A stretch of DNA of 64,000 nucleotides from Haliotis asinina (taxonomy: Eukaryota; Mollusca; Gastropoda; Lepetellida; Haliotidae): positions 1-64,000 of the forward strand of contig NW_027133934.1 in assembly GCF_037392515.1 (NCBI RefSeq). Reading direction: 5' to 3'. Numbering within the stretch: the stretch's first letter is position 1; each line of letters opens with the position of its first letter. A model generated the notes under the pieces. It was not told the origin of the DNA, did no database searches, and worked only from the letters and a program-made list of their open reading frames with translations. Below, piece after piece: positions 13,001 to 25,900 of this stretch. Made by a program: the position numbers and the translations under genes.

Positions 13001-15474
13001 GTTTCAACTCAGTCAGATCCATGATGAGGTAAGGGCTGTGGTAATACTACGTTTGATTGTGTCAAATTGTCTCTTGTTCTGTGGAAGCGTTTTATTTTCC
13101 AGCAGGACCACGACCCAAAACATTGTTCAAAGCATTCGCGGGCCTAGTTTAGGACCCCAAATATGACATTATTAGATTGGCCAAGCTACAGCCATGACCG
13201 AAATCCAACAGAAAATGTTTGGGAGTTTATGAAGGAAAGTGTCAATAAGAGAAATCTAGGCCGATATTGGGGCAGCATGGACCATGACTTTGTAACTTCT
13301 TTGATCAGTAGTATGCCCCGATGAACCCTGTGTTGCTGCCCATGGTGACTTGACAAAATACTAACTGTTCTGTCTTTTAATTTGGAGTTATGTTTTGGTC
13401 AATAACTTCTGGTCATACTATAACTAGGGACCTACTCTCATCCGTACGTGAACCTGGCGCAGGAAACTCGAGGTTGATAGAATGAGCAAAAGTACTCGTC
13501 GAAAGGTTGTGATGTGACGCTGTACAGATCTGACATTGTAAAACATCTTTTAAATTATTCTTCCCCAAATATGTGTACTAATTGCACCATTCGACAGATT
13601 TTCCTGTTGATTCTCCGCTGTATGCACTGCATCTTTCAGACTTCAATGTATAGTTGACAGAACATACTTCCTTTCAGTCTCATCTCTGATCACCTGTCAC
13701 AGTCCATATCCAGTCAGTTTATAGTCCTAGTGATGTAAGTGTTATGGATAGATTAATTGTTTTCAACTTTATACATATGGTTGTTTCTGAGCTTGTGCCA
13801 GTATCCGTGCCGTTACCATGGCTGCGCGTGTATTCTACCTTCACTGCTGATTACCACATCCATTACACGCAGGTTGTGTAAATAAATACCCCAAATGTGA
13901 GAGGCACTTAACAGCATCTTGTTCTTTAACCTCACATGCAAACTCATGTCCGTTATGTTGTGGAAAGCATGACATAGCACGATCTACTTTGATGTATAAG
14001 CAGACTTTGCAAAACTATGAATCATGGATCAAGCAGAAACGCCTCTACAGGTTTGTACTTGAAGAATGAACATGAAGTGAGTGTGTTTGTGCGTGTGTGC
14101 GCGCGTGCGTGTGTGCGTGGTGTCTGGTGTCTGGTTGTGTAATATCATCCTTCAGTAGAATCACATGTGACATAAAAGTTTGATTTCTAATTGAGGGTAG
14201 ACTGGCAACTAGTCTCTGAAATGAACATATTTTACAGTCAAAATCAGTTAGAAATCTAGACTTATTGGGCTTTCTTCTATATATTTGCTTCAGGGTGTGT
14301 ATGACAGACTATCATTGAGGGATAAAAACACAGACGGATGCAGGACAAATAGGGTTACTACCTTGTGAGTGAGTTAAACGCACCTTTAAAGAGTTCCAGT
14401 AGTGTTGTGAGGGAGAGGCTAGTGTGTTTCAACTTTGTCTCAATGTCGCAGAGCCATACCATTTTCCCTTCCATGCATCTTCATGCTTTGTTTGTTTGTT
14501 GTTAACGCCTCACTCAACAATGTTCTAAGTATATGCAGTGGTTTGTATATAAAAACCTGTGGAAACGACAGTTCAGTGGTCAACAGCATGAGCATCAGTC
14601 TACACAGTTGGGATGCGATGAATGACGTGTCAACCAAGTGAGCCAGTCTGCCCCCTGACCTTCTTAGTCATGACAAGCATGGGCTGCTGAAGACAAATTG
14701 TAGCTGGTATCTTCATGGGTGGCGGGTGGACAGAGAACCTGAAGAAATTTTGACTTACTTCATGTAGACTGTGCTAGGTCAAACGGATAATATTAATTGG
14801 ACTGCAGGACAGACTTCCTTGGTATGTGCATTGTGCAATAGATCCGTTATAAAATGCTCAATTCACACCTTTTCATGCACAATGGCGCAGTTATTACTAA
14901 AATGTAACAGTGTGACTCAGCAATGCTCGAAGAATCGTACATTCTGCAAATGGTTCCCCATTTCAGTTGTCACCTATAGTGATATTGTTTGAATATGGCT
15001 AAAAGCAAGGTAAAACCATACTTACTCACTCACCCCCTCACAGTGACAATTTATGGGAGATCACACTATCAGAGAGGCTATATTGGTGACATTGACAAGG
15101 GAAGATGGAGGTCACTGGTAGGTGCGTTTGGGTGAGGTGTTTTGAACCTTGAACCATTGTAAAAGTGTCAAGCGCGTTTCAACTCAGCTTTGACGCAGAC
15201 CGGAGGGTGACTTGGTATAAGTATTAAAAATTGTGCAGATACCTCATGATCAAACATTACCAAAGTACTGCTATTATATGAATAGCTCTCTGTCTGGTGT
15301 CTTGCATGACAAGATATGTGGGCATCATTACAGCCATATGATTTAGTTTGGTTTGTTGTTTTACACCACATTCAGCAATGTTCCAGCTATATCATGGCAG
15401 TCTGTAAATAACTGAATCTGGACCAAACAATCCAGTGATCGACAGAATGAGCATCAACTGGGATACGATGACAT
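13001..15474. repeat. Divergent terminal unit of the 2600-bp array
   Basis: This last unit is 2474 bp. Up to about 14340 it matches the others closely. From there to its end it carries many substitutions, a net 3-bp gain near 14617-14655, and a deletion of about 129 bp just after 14950, where two short ccca-type runs present in the other units are fused. Divergence concentrated in the edge unit is what unequal exchange predicts, because edge units are homogenised least. Confidence 0.9.
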
Positions 15475-15518
15475 GTTTCAACTCAGTCAGATCCATGATG
15501 AGGTAAGGTCTGTGGTAA

Positions 15519-15703
15519 CGAAATAACACCAGTGCAAACTGGGTTGGAAGCAACTGTCGGGACAGAAAGAGGTGGTCAGCCCTGTGGCTTTCCTGTCAAC
15601 ATGCAAGGGCACCTCAGACATAAGCACCAAGCATCCAAACTGATGGCCTGATGGACTATTTCCTGAATTACAAGTCACTATTCTGCCTTGTCCAGATTTT
15701 ATC
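15519..15703. other. Unique sequence right of array 1
   Basis: No repeat, splice-bounded frame or RNA gene recognised. A 63-codon minus-strand frame at 15487-15678 crosses the array edge and looks like chance. Confidence 0.5.
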
Positions 15704-15903
15704 TAATACAAGATAAATCTTATGGGTAACAACTTCTTGAATTTATTTCTGCCACCAGGGCTTGTTCTAGCCCCATCATCAGGTTGAAATGAACACACAA
15801 CCTGACAGTTCAGTTTATCCTGATGATGGGGCTAGAACAAGCCCCATAATGTCGTGAGAAATAAATTCAACAAGTTGTTATCCATAAGATTTGTCATGTA
15901 TTA
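15704..15903. mobile_element. Hairpin MITE, 200 bp
   Basis: The two arms are near-complete inverted copies of about 80-88 bp. The left arm starts taataca and runs through cttatgggtaacaactt to ctagccccatcatcagg; the right arm ends tgtatta. The centre is a short non-palindromic spacer. No coding capacity. Compact foldback with matching ends indicates a non-autonomous DNA element; I do not know its superfamily. Confidence 0.85.
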
Positions 15904-16331
15904 CTACACCAGCTTCTAAATGCCTTTGAAGAATCAAAGGTTTTATCTAGCTGGATATTACTTACTACAGCCTAAAAATATACTGACACTCTCTCACCCA
16001 TCTGCAGTCAAACAAGTTGCCTGAATCCAACAGGACCTGGGTGGTCTATAGGATTATTATAGGATATTATAGGAGCTCATCACCGCAAAAGGTGTTAGAA
16101 ACATATGAGCCTTGACTGAGCTTGCTTTGCCTGATTATGTTTTCATGGTTTATCAGCCCTGTGTTGGTTCCAGCAAGTAGGTAAAACCCTCCATCACCAA
16201 CTCAGAGTTCCTTCCAACAGCATATATACACACAATACACTGAAATATGGTTCACACAGTGTAGTAAAACCAAACTCACAGTGTAGCAAACTCACTCTCT
16301 TAACAGTCATTAGAAAGAAAAGCCAAAAGCC
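15904..16331. other. Unannotated stretch
   Basis: AT-rich sequence without recognised genes or repeats. It lies beyond the likely 3' end of the minus-strand ERICH2-like gene. Confidence 0.4.
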
Positions 16332-16393
16332 AAATGTCGTACAATAAATTTATTTGCCTTTTAAATGTCATACAATAAATTTATTTGCCTTTT
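16332..16393 (-). terminator. Duplicated 31-bp block with two poly(A) signals
   Basis: Two adjacent 31-bp copies (16332-16362 and 16363-16393, one base different) each contain TTTATT on the plus strand, which is AATAAA on the minus strand, at about 16349 and 16380. They lie about 490-530 nt past the stop codon of the ERICH2-like gene and are plausible cleavage signals. The motif also reads AATAAA on the plus strand, so direction rests on context. Confidence 0.5.
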
Positions 16394-16879
16394 CAGTTGT
16401 ATTCAAATTCAAGAAAAAATAACAAACATTTTGGATGGAATTGATATTTGGACGGAAAGTTAATCAGAACCAAATGCTGTGATTATTACAGATGCATCAC
16501 TCTTGGTCTCTGATTAACCACAGTGAAAGGTGGATGTTGTGTTCTGGTTTTAGATGCAGCAAACATACACTGATACAGAATCTGCATAAATATATCATGC
16601 TGCAACAAATAGTATGTTTATATGTAATATTTACACTGAACGAAGAACATATATCTACACAGACATTTAGCTTTGCATGCCTCGACAATTGCACATCACA
16701 CATACACACACTGACAATGGTCTGTTGATCACACATAAATACAGGTGAATTCAGTCAAATTCATGCTGAGCAAGTCAGTTCGAGAGATAAGCAGGACAGA
16801 TATTTCTATCCTGACAATATATTAAAAGATGTGCCTTAAAGCATAACAGTATAATTGTTCCAATCCTTCATATGGCCAA

Positions 16880-16991
16880 TCACACGCTGAAGTGTACTGA
16901 GCCTGCAGCTGATGCTATCCCAGAATCCAACTTGTCTTCCTGTGTTTCATTGTCATCATCACCATCATCATGATCATCAGAATCCGAGTCA
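16880..16991 (-). CDS. ERICH2-like terminal exon
   Basis: Acceptor ..gattttag precedes the exon. The first base completes an AGT (Ser) codon begun in the previous exon. The frame reads DSDSDDHDDGDDDNETQED, continues for 17 less acidic residues and ends SVHFSV then TGA at 16882-16880. Length 112 bp, that is 1 base plus 37 codons including the stop. Confidence 0.75.
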
Positions 16992-19900
16992 CTAAAATCA
17001 GAAGGATTTAGATTTTAGATGAAGTTACACTTGGAAATAAGTTTCTGTGAAATAATATGAGATTGCATATCTTGTCTTTCATGCGACTAAGACTAAATAC
17101 TGGACTTTGAGTGAGGAAGATTTACTGAGTGTCAGCTTAGAAAGTCTCAAAGTGTAGGTCATTGATGTTTACAACTTTGGGAAAATCAGTGAGTTCAGAA
17201 CATGACAGACCAACAAATATCGTTCCAACCTGTGATTCAAAGCCTTTGACCATTCCTGGTTTAAATTGAAAGAACACAACATTGCAAGGTAAACTGAGTG
17301 CCACCTGTGCCCTTCCAGACGTCTGAAGTCAATAATGATGTACATTAAAAAGAACACTTGGTTGTTACATCTGCACTTCAGGAAAAACTGTAAATTGTTG
17401 GATTATTTCTTCATATATCAGATAACTGACTCCTGTTTCCTGTGGCCTACTACTCACCTAGAATCATCATCACTGTCACTGTCATCACTGTCAGCTTCAC
17501 TGTCTTCATCACTGTCTTCATCACTGTCACCTTCCCCCTCATCATCTTCATCAACACCTTCATCATCAGAATCTGCACTCCCAGACATTTCCTCCTCCTG
17601 GTCTACAAACAGATCATGATCTACATAACCACAAGGTCTTCTTATGAGAAGAGAATTTACTATTTCCAGATTTGGAGATATTATTCAGGAGATATATGTG
17701 TATATATAAGTATGTGTTCATTGTTGCAGATTTAAACATAGATTTCATACTTACTTCCCTAATTGAAAAGCTTTGGTATTAGATTGAGTGGTGAGTAATG
17801 TGTCATTGGCTGAGTCTATTGCTTCAAATAAGTCAAATCTCAATATCTGGAAGGAACTGGGGTAATCTCTTCATTTTAACATTGTTGGTCAGCAACATTT
17901 CCAGTTGTAAACAGTGCAGGACTAAGTTCAGCATTAGTTCAAAACTGGGCAGATGGTCACATTCAGGGATAAGTGATGGTAAAGTCTACCCTACATATGC
18001 CTTTTCTGAAATGAGTAACTGATTTTGCTAAATAAACACTGCAAAATAGAATGATTTAAGAAAGTGTACCAATATTATATGGCATGAAACTTGTTGACAG
18101 TGTAGTTTTCTGTTTTGTCAATACCAGTAACACGTGCATTTACAATGCACTGAACTTGATGGTTAATAGTCATGACATATCACACAGGGTTAATAAACTC
18201 AGTTGCCTAAGATCAAAGCACATGAATCACATGTGCTTCACTGTGTGTCAGGAATGGAGTCTTAGAAACTGTCAGGAGTCAAGTTGCCACTCATCCAAGG
18301 ACTCTCTGTGCCAAACATTGCACCTCTACTCAGCTGAGCTGAGCTGAGCTGAGCTGAGCTGAGCTGAGCTGAGCTGAGCTGAGCACTATGCACAGGACCA
18401 AACACCCCCACATTCATTACTGAGCTCAACAAGAGTATATGTCATGTTTATTTGGATTGAACTTGAAGTTTGGATGACTAACCATATTGAGAACACAACT
18501 TAAAAAAACAAAATACCTTGTATGGTTTGGAACATTATACACTGGAAGTTTTCTAAAGCTGCATCGGTTGGGACTAGCAAAAAATGCTGGTATAGAGGGC
18601 ATGCTGGTTTAGAGGACTTTCCCCTTTCCAACCTGAGAACAATCTTCTGTGTGCCATAATATACGACTGAACAATGTGTGGATAACCATCATACTCGTTT
18701 TGAGTAGGCCAAACTCAAAATCTTTTATTAACTGAATTTTCTGTTCAAGAGTTATTTCCAATCTAGCCCATTTGACTTGGTGGATGACTGAGAAACTATG
18801 CCACAACAATTGATGTACATGTATTATACAAGTGACAAGAGCTTCTTACCATTCGGCCTTATCCGTACCCATACTCTCTTTATCAGGCAATGTGAATGAG
18901 CATAATACCGATGACAATCCACTGTGTTGTTAACACACATTCAGCTAATCAGCCAATGAACAAGAGATCCGAGATACCAGATGCTGGTTTAGAGAGTTCA
19001 TTACTGTACAATAAGTCAACTGGGCAGTCTTTCTTGTGCCGAAATATGGAATAGACTCAACTTCTAGTGCTGATATTGAAAGCATGCCAGATTGCAGGAC
19101 AGCTGGTTTTGAGGGCTTCCAATGTACATTAATAAATTAACAAATGATATTGTCTTAACTGCCCCCAAACATATTTGTTTATGTGGGATTAAACAACATG
19201 TTCCAAAACTTCAAAGGCTTTTGGTTATTTTAAGAGAAATGTTAAATGTTGAAAAATGTTTGAATGGCATTTAGAAGTGGAACACATTAGAAAAGCAAGA
19301 TTTATGGATGTCAACTTCTTTATTGTGAATAACACAACATTTTCTATTCTATCCTTGCTTCTTCATAAGGGTGTATGCTTGGTCCTTTATCACCTGATGA
19401 AGAACAAAGCATGCACTCCAAAATGTTGCGTCATTCACAATAAAGAAGTTGACATCCATATATCTTGCTGTTGAAAAATTCATTGCATTTGAAAATGAGA
19501 GCCTTCATAATCATCACAAAACTGGCTATCTATGTTCCCAACTCAACAATAAACATAGACTCACAATTGGTATGTATTTCTGAATTCTGTTTGTCAAACT
19601 CTGAAAATGTGAATAGTTGTGTAACAATGTAGTCTTTGTGACAATAAAAAATAGTTGGAAAAAAACCAACTATCCTTACTAACAGATTACATTATCAAGT
19701 TCTGTCTCATCAAAACAAAGTCTACAAAGATATTTGTCTCTTCTCCATCACATATTGTGATCTAATGTCAACAGCATTACATCTACATCTGCTGCAAATA
19801 TATGCTGTTTGTCATATCTATACAGAACAAAAACATAATGATATAATTCTGTCCCAGTATTACTTACCTAGTTCTATTTTTTCATCAATCAATGGTTGAA

Positions 19901-22900
19901 ATTTCAGCGCTTCAGCATTGTCAGGTTCATATAGCAAAACTGGAAAGAGATATTTAACGACAACATGTCTTTAACCTGCTTGAAACAAAAATGACTCATA
20001 TGACATATGACATGATTTGTCAACATTACCTTTGGTGACAGAGAAAACACTAGATACAATATTTACCTTACCACTAACTAAGAGCTAACAACATATTCCC
20101 TTTGAATTGATGGAAAAAACACTAACCACATTATTACTGTGTCCCTACCCTGATGATACTGATACTTACTCATTTTACAGAGCTTCTGGGCATTGAGATA
20201 ATCCTTCTCCATTAAACAGGTCACAAACTGCAAAAAACAAAAAAAACAAAAAAACAAAATAAAGTATAAAAAAATACAAATGAACACAAACAATTTTCAT
20301 GATGCTGCAAAGCATTTACTCAAAATGTAGGGACAGACTAGAAATTCTTGTCTGCCCCTTTGTATTGAAGCGTAAGCCTGGTATCGTACAACAATTATCA
20401 TCACCTAGTACAGTCCTCTACACAGCAACTCAGGTACTAGAGGTGGGTGTTGCAGGTAAAGTCATATTGCCATATATTGCGATTCGAAAACATATACTCT
20501 GATACATGTTGCAACATATTGCAAGAATATTGCAAGAATATTTGTTGCACAAAATACTACATATGATCAATTTAATGCTTGATTTATAAAGCAAAAACAA
20601 CAAAATCACTATGCTTGATTAAGATTATATACAAGAGTCATCAGAAGATGACATATCCCCCCGGACCCATATATTTGAAAGGCCAAATCATCTGACAGTT
20701 ACTTAAATCATCTGACATTTTTTTTTCAGACTAAGGTTGAATTGTTTCCATGGAATTCATGAAAAATATAAATGCCATATATCTGTAAACAGCAAAAGGC
20801 ACCACTTTAAGATCTATCTCATATATCAGCCAAGATCTGATGAAAGATATGAAATGGTTTTTGAGTTTCAAGTGCTCTGGAACAAAGCCCATCAATCCAT
20901 TCTGAGACGAAGTCAGAATTGTTTCAATGGAAACTGGGAAAAATAAACATGCAAAAACATTGTAAATATCAAAAGGCACCACTTTGTGGTCTGCCTCAAA
21001 TATCTGCCAAGTTTTGCTAAATGATATTAAATAGTTGTTCTCCAGGAATGAAGTCAATCCATCCGGTTTTTAAGACAAGGTCTGAAACGTTCCATGGAAA
21101 CCGAGAAAATAATAAATCACAAAAACCTGTAAAAACCTGACTGATATATCTTTGAAGAAAAATGTTGAATGGATTTCGAGTTGTGCTCTGGAAACAAAGC
21201 CCATCCCTCCATTTTGAGACTAAGTCCGAAACATTGCCTTGGAAACCGAGAAAATAATAAATCACAAAAAACTGTAAATAACAAAAGGCACCACTATGGG
21301 GTCTGCCACATATATCTACCAAGTTTTGCTGAAAGATATTAATAAGTTTTCGAGTTGTGCTCTGGAAATGAAACACAACTCTCAGTTTTGAGACAAAGCC
21401 TGAATTGTTTCCATGGAAACCGAGAAACCGATAAATCACAAAAACCTGCAAAGAGCAAATGGCACCACTTTGGGTGTCTGCCACACAAATCTAACAAGTT
21501 TTGAAGAAAAATATTGAATGTTTTTTGAGTTCTGTTCTGGAAATGAAGCCCACCCCACCGTTAGACTAACACCAAAATGTTCCATGGAAAAACTTAAAAA
21601 AAAAAAAAAAAAAAAAATTTCCAAAAATCTGTAAATAGCAAAAGGCATAACCACAGGTTCAGATTATTATATCTATCAAGTGTGGTCTAAAAACACTGAA
21701 CGGTTTCTGAGTTCTGATCTGAAAACAAAATGATTACGGACGGACGGACAGATGAGGCATCGACTATATCCCTCCGACATATAATGCAAAAGACTTTCAA
21801 CTATGTCAAAATGGAAGAAACAAGGAAAAGAACAATTTAACATCAACGTAGCAGATGTACAATATACTCACCCACTGAAAGCCGCCCTTTCCAGCCAATA
21901 CGGTCACATGACCATCCATGCTTGGCACTCTCTTCGAAATATCATAAGCCCGACACAAGAATTACTGTGAATCCAGCATGCCTGAGAGGGGTGGTTGGGA
22001 GGGTTTGACGTCATGAGTCAGGGTAAGAATCAAATATAAATTTTAATCAGAAAATTGCATATCTTTCCTTATCCTGACTCATGCTTATTATGCTTTAAGA
22101 ATGAGACGGAAATGCTGGATTCTGTTGACTGCCATGTAAGTACGTCCAGTACTTCACCACTGTGGGAACTATAACGGCAATAGTTTGGCCCTGTTCTTCC
22201 AGTGTTCATTGTTACAATGGGGGAATCACATCTAAAGCAACTGTATGTCAAGATTTCTATCAAGACCAGTTGTGGCCCTTCTTCATGCACAAGTATCTCC
22301 ATTGTGAATATGGGGTCATAATCTCTCGTGCTAGCCTGGTCAAGACATGTGCATGGACTCTCGACTATTATAATCCACAAAGCATATTGGTCTCCACAAA
22401 TCACATTATAAAAGAGTGAGTGCCTTTGTGGAACCGTTAGTTGTTGTGAAACAACAAGTGGCCCAAATTGGTGGATGCCAGTGTCATCCTATGTGGCAAT
22501 GTCCAAAGGTAGTTGTTGGCAAACACCATATTTGATTTCCCAAAGTTGCCCCCTATTATCGTTGTTAGCGAGCAGTTTCCATTTAGAGCAAGTGTTGATG
22601 CCAAGGCTCTCACTTCAGGGGGATTGGAGGTTCAAGTCCTGCTACTTTGTAGGTCCTCAGTATAATGGCTCTCATCCATACTGAGATATTGTTGCGGGAT
22701 ACTTTCATAGGTGTCTCAGTAGATAATGGGATGAACAGACGCTTGAAACATTGTCTCCTTGTCTTAGTACGTTGCAGATATATTTTGAACACTCTGACTG
22801 GGCATAAAGACAAGTCATATGTATCATGTGGTCCGATGACTGTAGATAATGCCAGGATGTGGAATTGTCTGTCCGGTTGTCCAGACAGTAGATTTTTGGC

Positions 22901-25900
22901 AATGAAATCCCATCAACGTCATAGATGTACAATCTCACGATAATTGGAGTTGAACCATGTCCGATTGAAGTCCAGAGCATATATTTCATGTATCATCTGT
23001 GTCGCTGTTGCTAGGGCGAGCAGAAATAGAGTTTTCTGTGTCAATAATTCAAGCGATGTCCAGTCTAGTGGCTCGTAGATATCACTCATGAGGTGCTGTA
23101 GTACAACATTCAAATCCCAAGCCCAAGTCTTTATCTGCATTGTTGGTCTTCCAGCTTGAACAAGAGTAGTAAGGTGAGTAGTTCCCGTACTTTAGTCAGC
23201 TTGATCCCTGTTTTCATGGTGATAACAGAGCTGAGTGACACCAAGTATGTCAAGAATGTAGAACCTGTCAGTCCTCTGGTATGTCACAGATGACATAAGT
23301 AGTTCGCTACTTGAGGATGTGTGGTATTCGTTGCAGTGAAGCCTTTCTTCCTGGTGTATCTTTCAAACCACATCCGTTTATCATCGTAAGAGGTGCAGGT
23401 AGATCTATGTAGAGCTAAGATGGCTGCCTTTGCTGCTTCAGAAGAATATCCTCAATGTTTTAAGCAGGCTTTGATACAATCAAGACATGAAGCTGAAACG
23501 ATGTTGGATTGCCGGGCGCTTGTTTGGTGTGTGGATGGATGAGAAAGTTCCTCCACTCTGTCATTTGTAGTGTTGGTTGTCCTAGCTCCGTGATGAGTAC
23601 TGGGAACCAATCTCTTACAGCTTTCATCTCCAGGTGGTTGATATCTTTGATGCTCGTCCAGATTCCTGCAGCCACCCGCAGCACTACCTTATGACATGGA
23701 GATGGTTGTTGTAGACCATCTGTCTAGAATGGTTGTTGCTCTAGCAAATATGTCCCAGTGCTGACATTTGATCAGCAAGTCCACCATAGTAGATATGGTC
23801 TCAAGTTATCTGATCTGAGGTGCTGAGGTGTTGAATCAGGAACCGTTGTAATGGCCATAGTTGTAGATGCCCTCGTCTGGTCAAATCCTGCACCGAAATG
23901 AGCAGACCAAGTAGACACTGCCACTGTCATAGTGGTAACAGACAGAGTAAAGCTTGTTCTATCATGGCTTGAATTTTGACTCACGGCAGTTCAAAGGAGC
24001 GATAAATCGAATCCCAAGGATTTTAAGATCTTGTTGCAGCTCTAATTCTGACTTCAATAGATTCAAACCTTGTCTTGTTACTCATCTTACAGGTAAGAGC
24101 TTTGTTTGAGTTTCCCAACAGTGAGACGAGGTCAAACTCGTTTGTAATTCACAAAGTGATCTCTGAGTCAGAGAAGAGGGCTTCCTCCGGTGAGGATGAT
24201 AGGCAATTTCTATCCCTGTCCATTGAATCCTCTCTGTCCTTCCGCGAATGCATTCATGATGCAATGAATGTCAGCATGATCCTCCTGTCTGTGTGCATCC
24301 TTGGAATGTCTGTCATTCTGTGAATGCCTTCACGCATGCCTGCTCGAATCCACATCAAAAGGATGAACGATAATGGGTGCTCCGACGAATGGGGGATGCA
24401 GACGATGAACAATTGTGGCTGTAACAGGATCCATGCGTGTAAGCACATGGCATATCGATGGGAGGAGCTTTATTAAGACTTGAGAAAGCCTACGTTGTTT
24501 GTCATTCGCATGACTTTCAAGAGTATATAAATATAATGCAAATTCTGGATTCTTAATGCCTTATCGGGACCCAAAGTGCCTCTAACCATCCTCGTCGGGC
24601 GTTGAAGGAGAGAGTGACAAGCATGGCTGGTCATGTGACCATATTGGCATGAAAGGGAGGCTTCTGGTGGGTGAGTGTATTGTACATCTGCTTCAATTAG
24701 AAAAGAACTTCAATGGAATTTCAAGAGGGAGCAGATAAGCATAATAAGCATGACTAGGGATGAGGAAAAATAAATTAAGAACACAACTTCAAACCATACC
24801 TAAGTTATGAAGTTTTTGAAAACCCGTTTTTTTATCAGGGTATCGCACTACGTATCCATTTCACACATGTGCGACATTCCATCCAAATCTGTGCCCCAAG
24901 GGAAATCTCTACAAATTTTCTATTTGAAAAAAATATTTGTTATTTTTCTGCAATCAGTACCAACATGTCGGTACAAATGTATCACAGACACATCACGACC
25001 ATCACTGACCTCCATAAGCAGCTGATTGGGAGCCTTCCTGTCCTTATCCTCTTCCTCGGAGTCACTGTCATCACTACTCTCCCCCTTCCCACCAGCAGCT
25101 CCTGATCCACCATCTTGTTTACTCTCCAAGGTGACTTTTCTACAAACACAGTTCATGGTATCGGATCAGTGTTTGCAATACTTTAATTTGCCAGCTGGCC
25201 ATCAGGGCATGGTGCCTTTCAAATCTACAGGCCCTGAATGAAATCTGCAGGCGAATTTTGTTAAAGTCAAACCAATAAAAACAAAATACACTACACCATA
25301 CAGTTTCACATTGTATCTACAGAATCAATTTGCGACTACTATGGCGCAGAGAGAAGTCTGTATTTTCGTAAAAACTGGTGTTGCCATTGACAAATCATGG
25401 ATGTTAATACAAAAATTAGAAAGATTCTGGTTGACAGATAATTCACTGTAAGACATGAGGGCCTGTGCATATTTGAAACAGCCGTCCCAGTGCAATAACA
25501 ACCTGCACTGGGCATCTGGGCTGGTGATTTTCTTCGAATGCTGTATGGGATCACCGCAAATGAAAACAGTCATTGCATACAAAGATGGAGAGGTTTGGAG
25601 TAGGCTAAAAGATATCATGACAGGTTGCAGAGGAGGTGTTGTGAAAAATAATGACATTTTTGAGGAAGGGCATTAATGACAAATTAGAGTGAAAAAAGTG
25701 AATTAGAGTGAAAAGAACCAGAGATGGTAAGATGGTTAAATTGTTATTATTTCACTGCAGAGATCTGTGTGATGTACTCGATACACTGACAGTGCCACAA
25801 TCGGTTCCATTAGGCTACACCGCCGTTCCAAACCATGGATATACAGAATGTCAAGTTACAAGATTTCTCAGGTCAATATTGTGCATGGCCTCCCCGCGCA

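Larger units (their letters stand above)
1..15518. repeat. Tandem array, 2600-bp unit, six units plus stub
   Basis: The same 2600 bp recurs head to tail with unit starts at 1, 2601, 5201, 7801, 10401 and 13001, then a 44-bp stub (15475-15518) after which homology stops. Units 1 to 5 differ by only a few bases by eye: an extra c near position 5 and a missing t near 3606 relative to unit 2, an a-to-g change at about 9160, and c-to-a and t-to-g changes at about 13151 and 13320. Each unit is made of mobile-element debris: a Tc1 transposase fragment, three SINE-derived segments and a GT-rich tract. No host exon was recognised. The left edge lies outside the window. It behaves as a satellite made from transposon fragments. 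Confidence 0.97.

Noticed and set aside
17335-17619. Ser-rich plus-strand frame
   Set aside because: It is the antisense of the Asp/Glu-rich ERICH2-like exon; runs of Ser arise from the complementary codons.
21017-21484. 155-codon minus-strand frame with internal repeats
   Set aside because: Periodic translation of the 150-180 bp minisatellite.
24075-24323. 82-codon plus-strand frame
   Set aside because: Antisense within the DIRS fossil B; no independent support.
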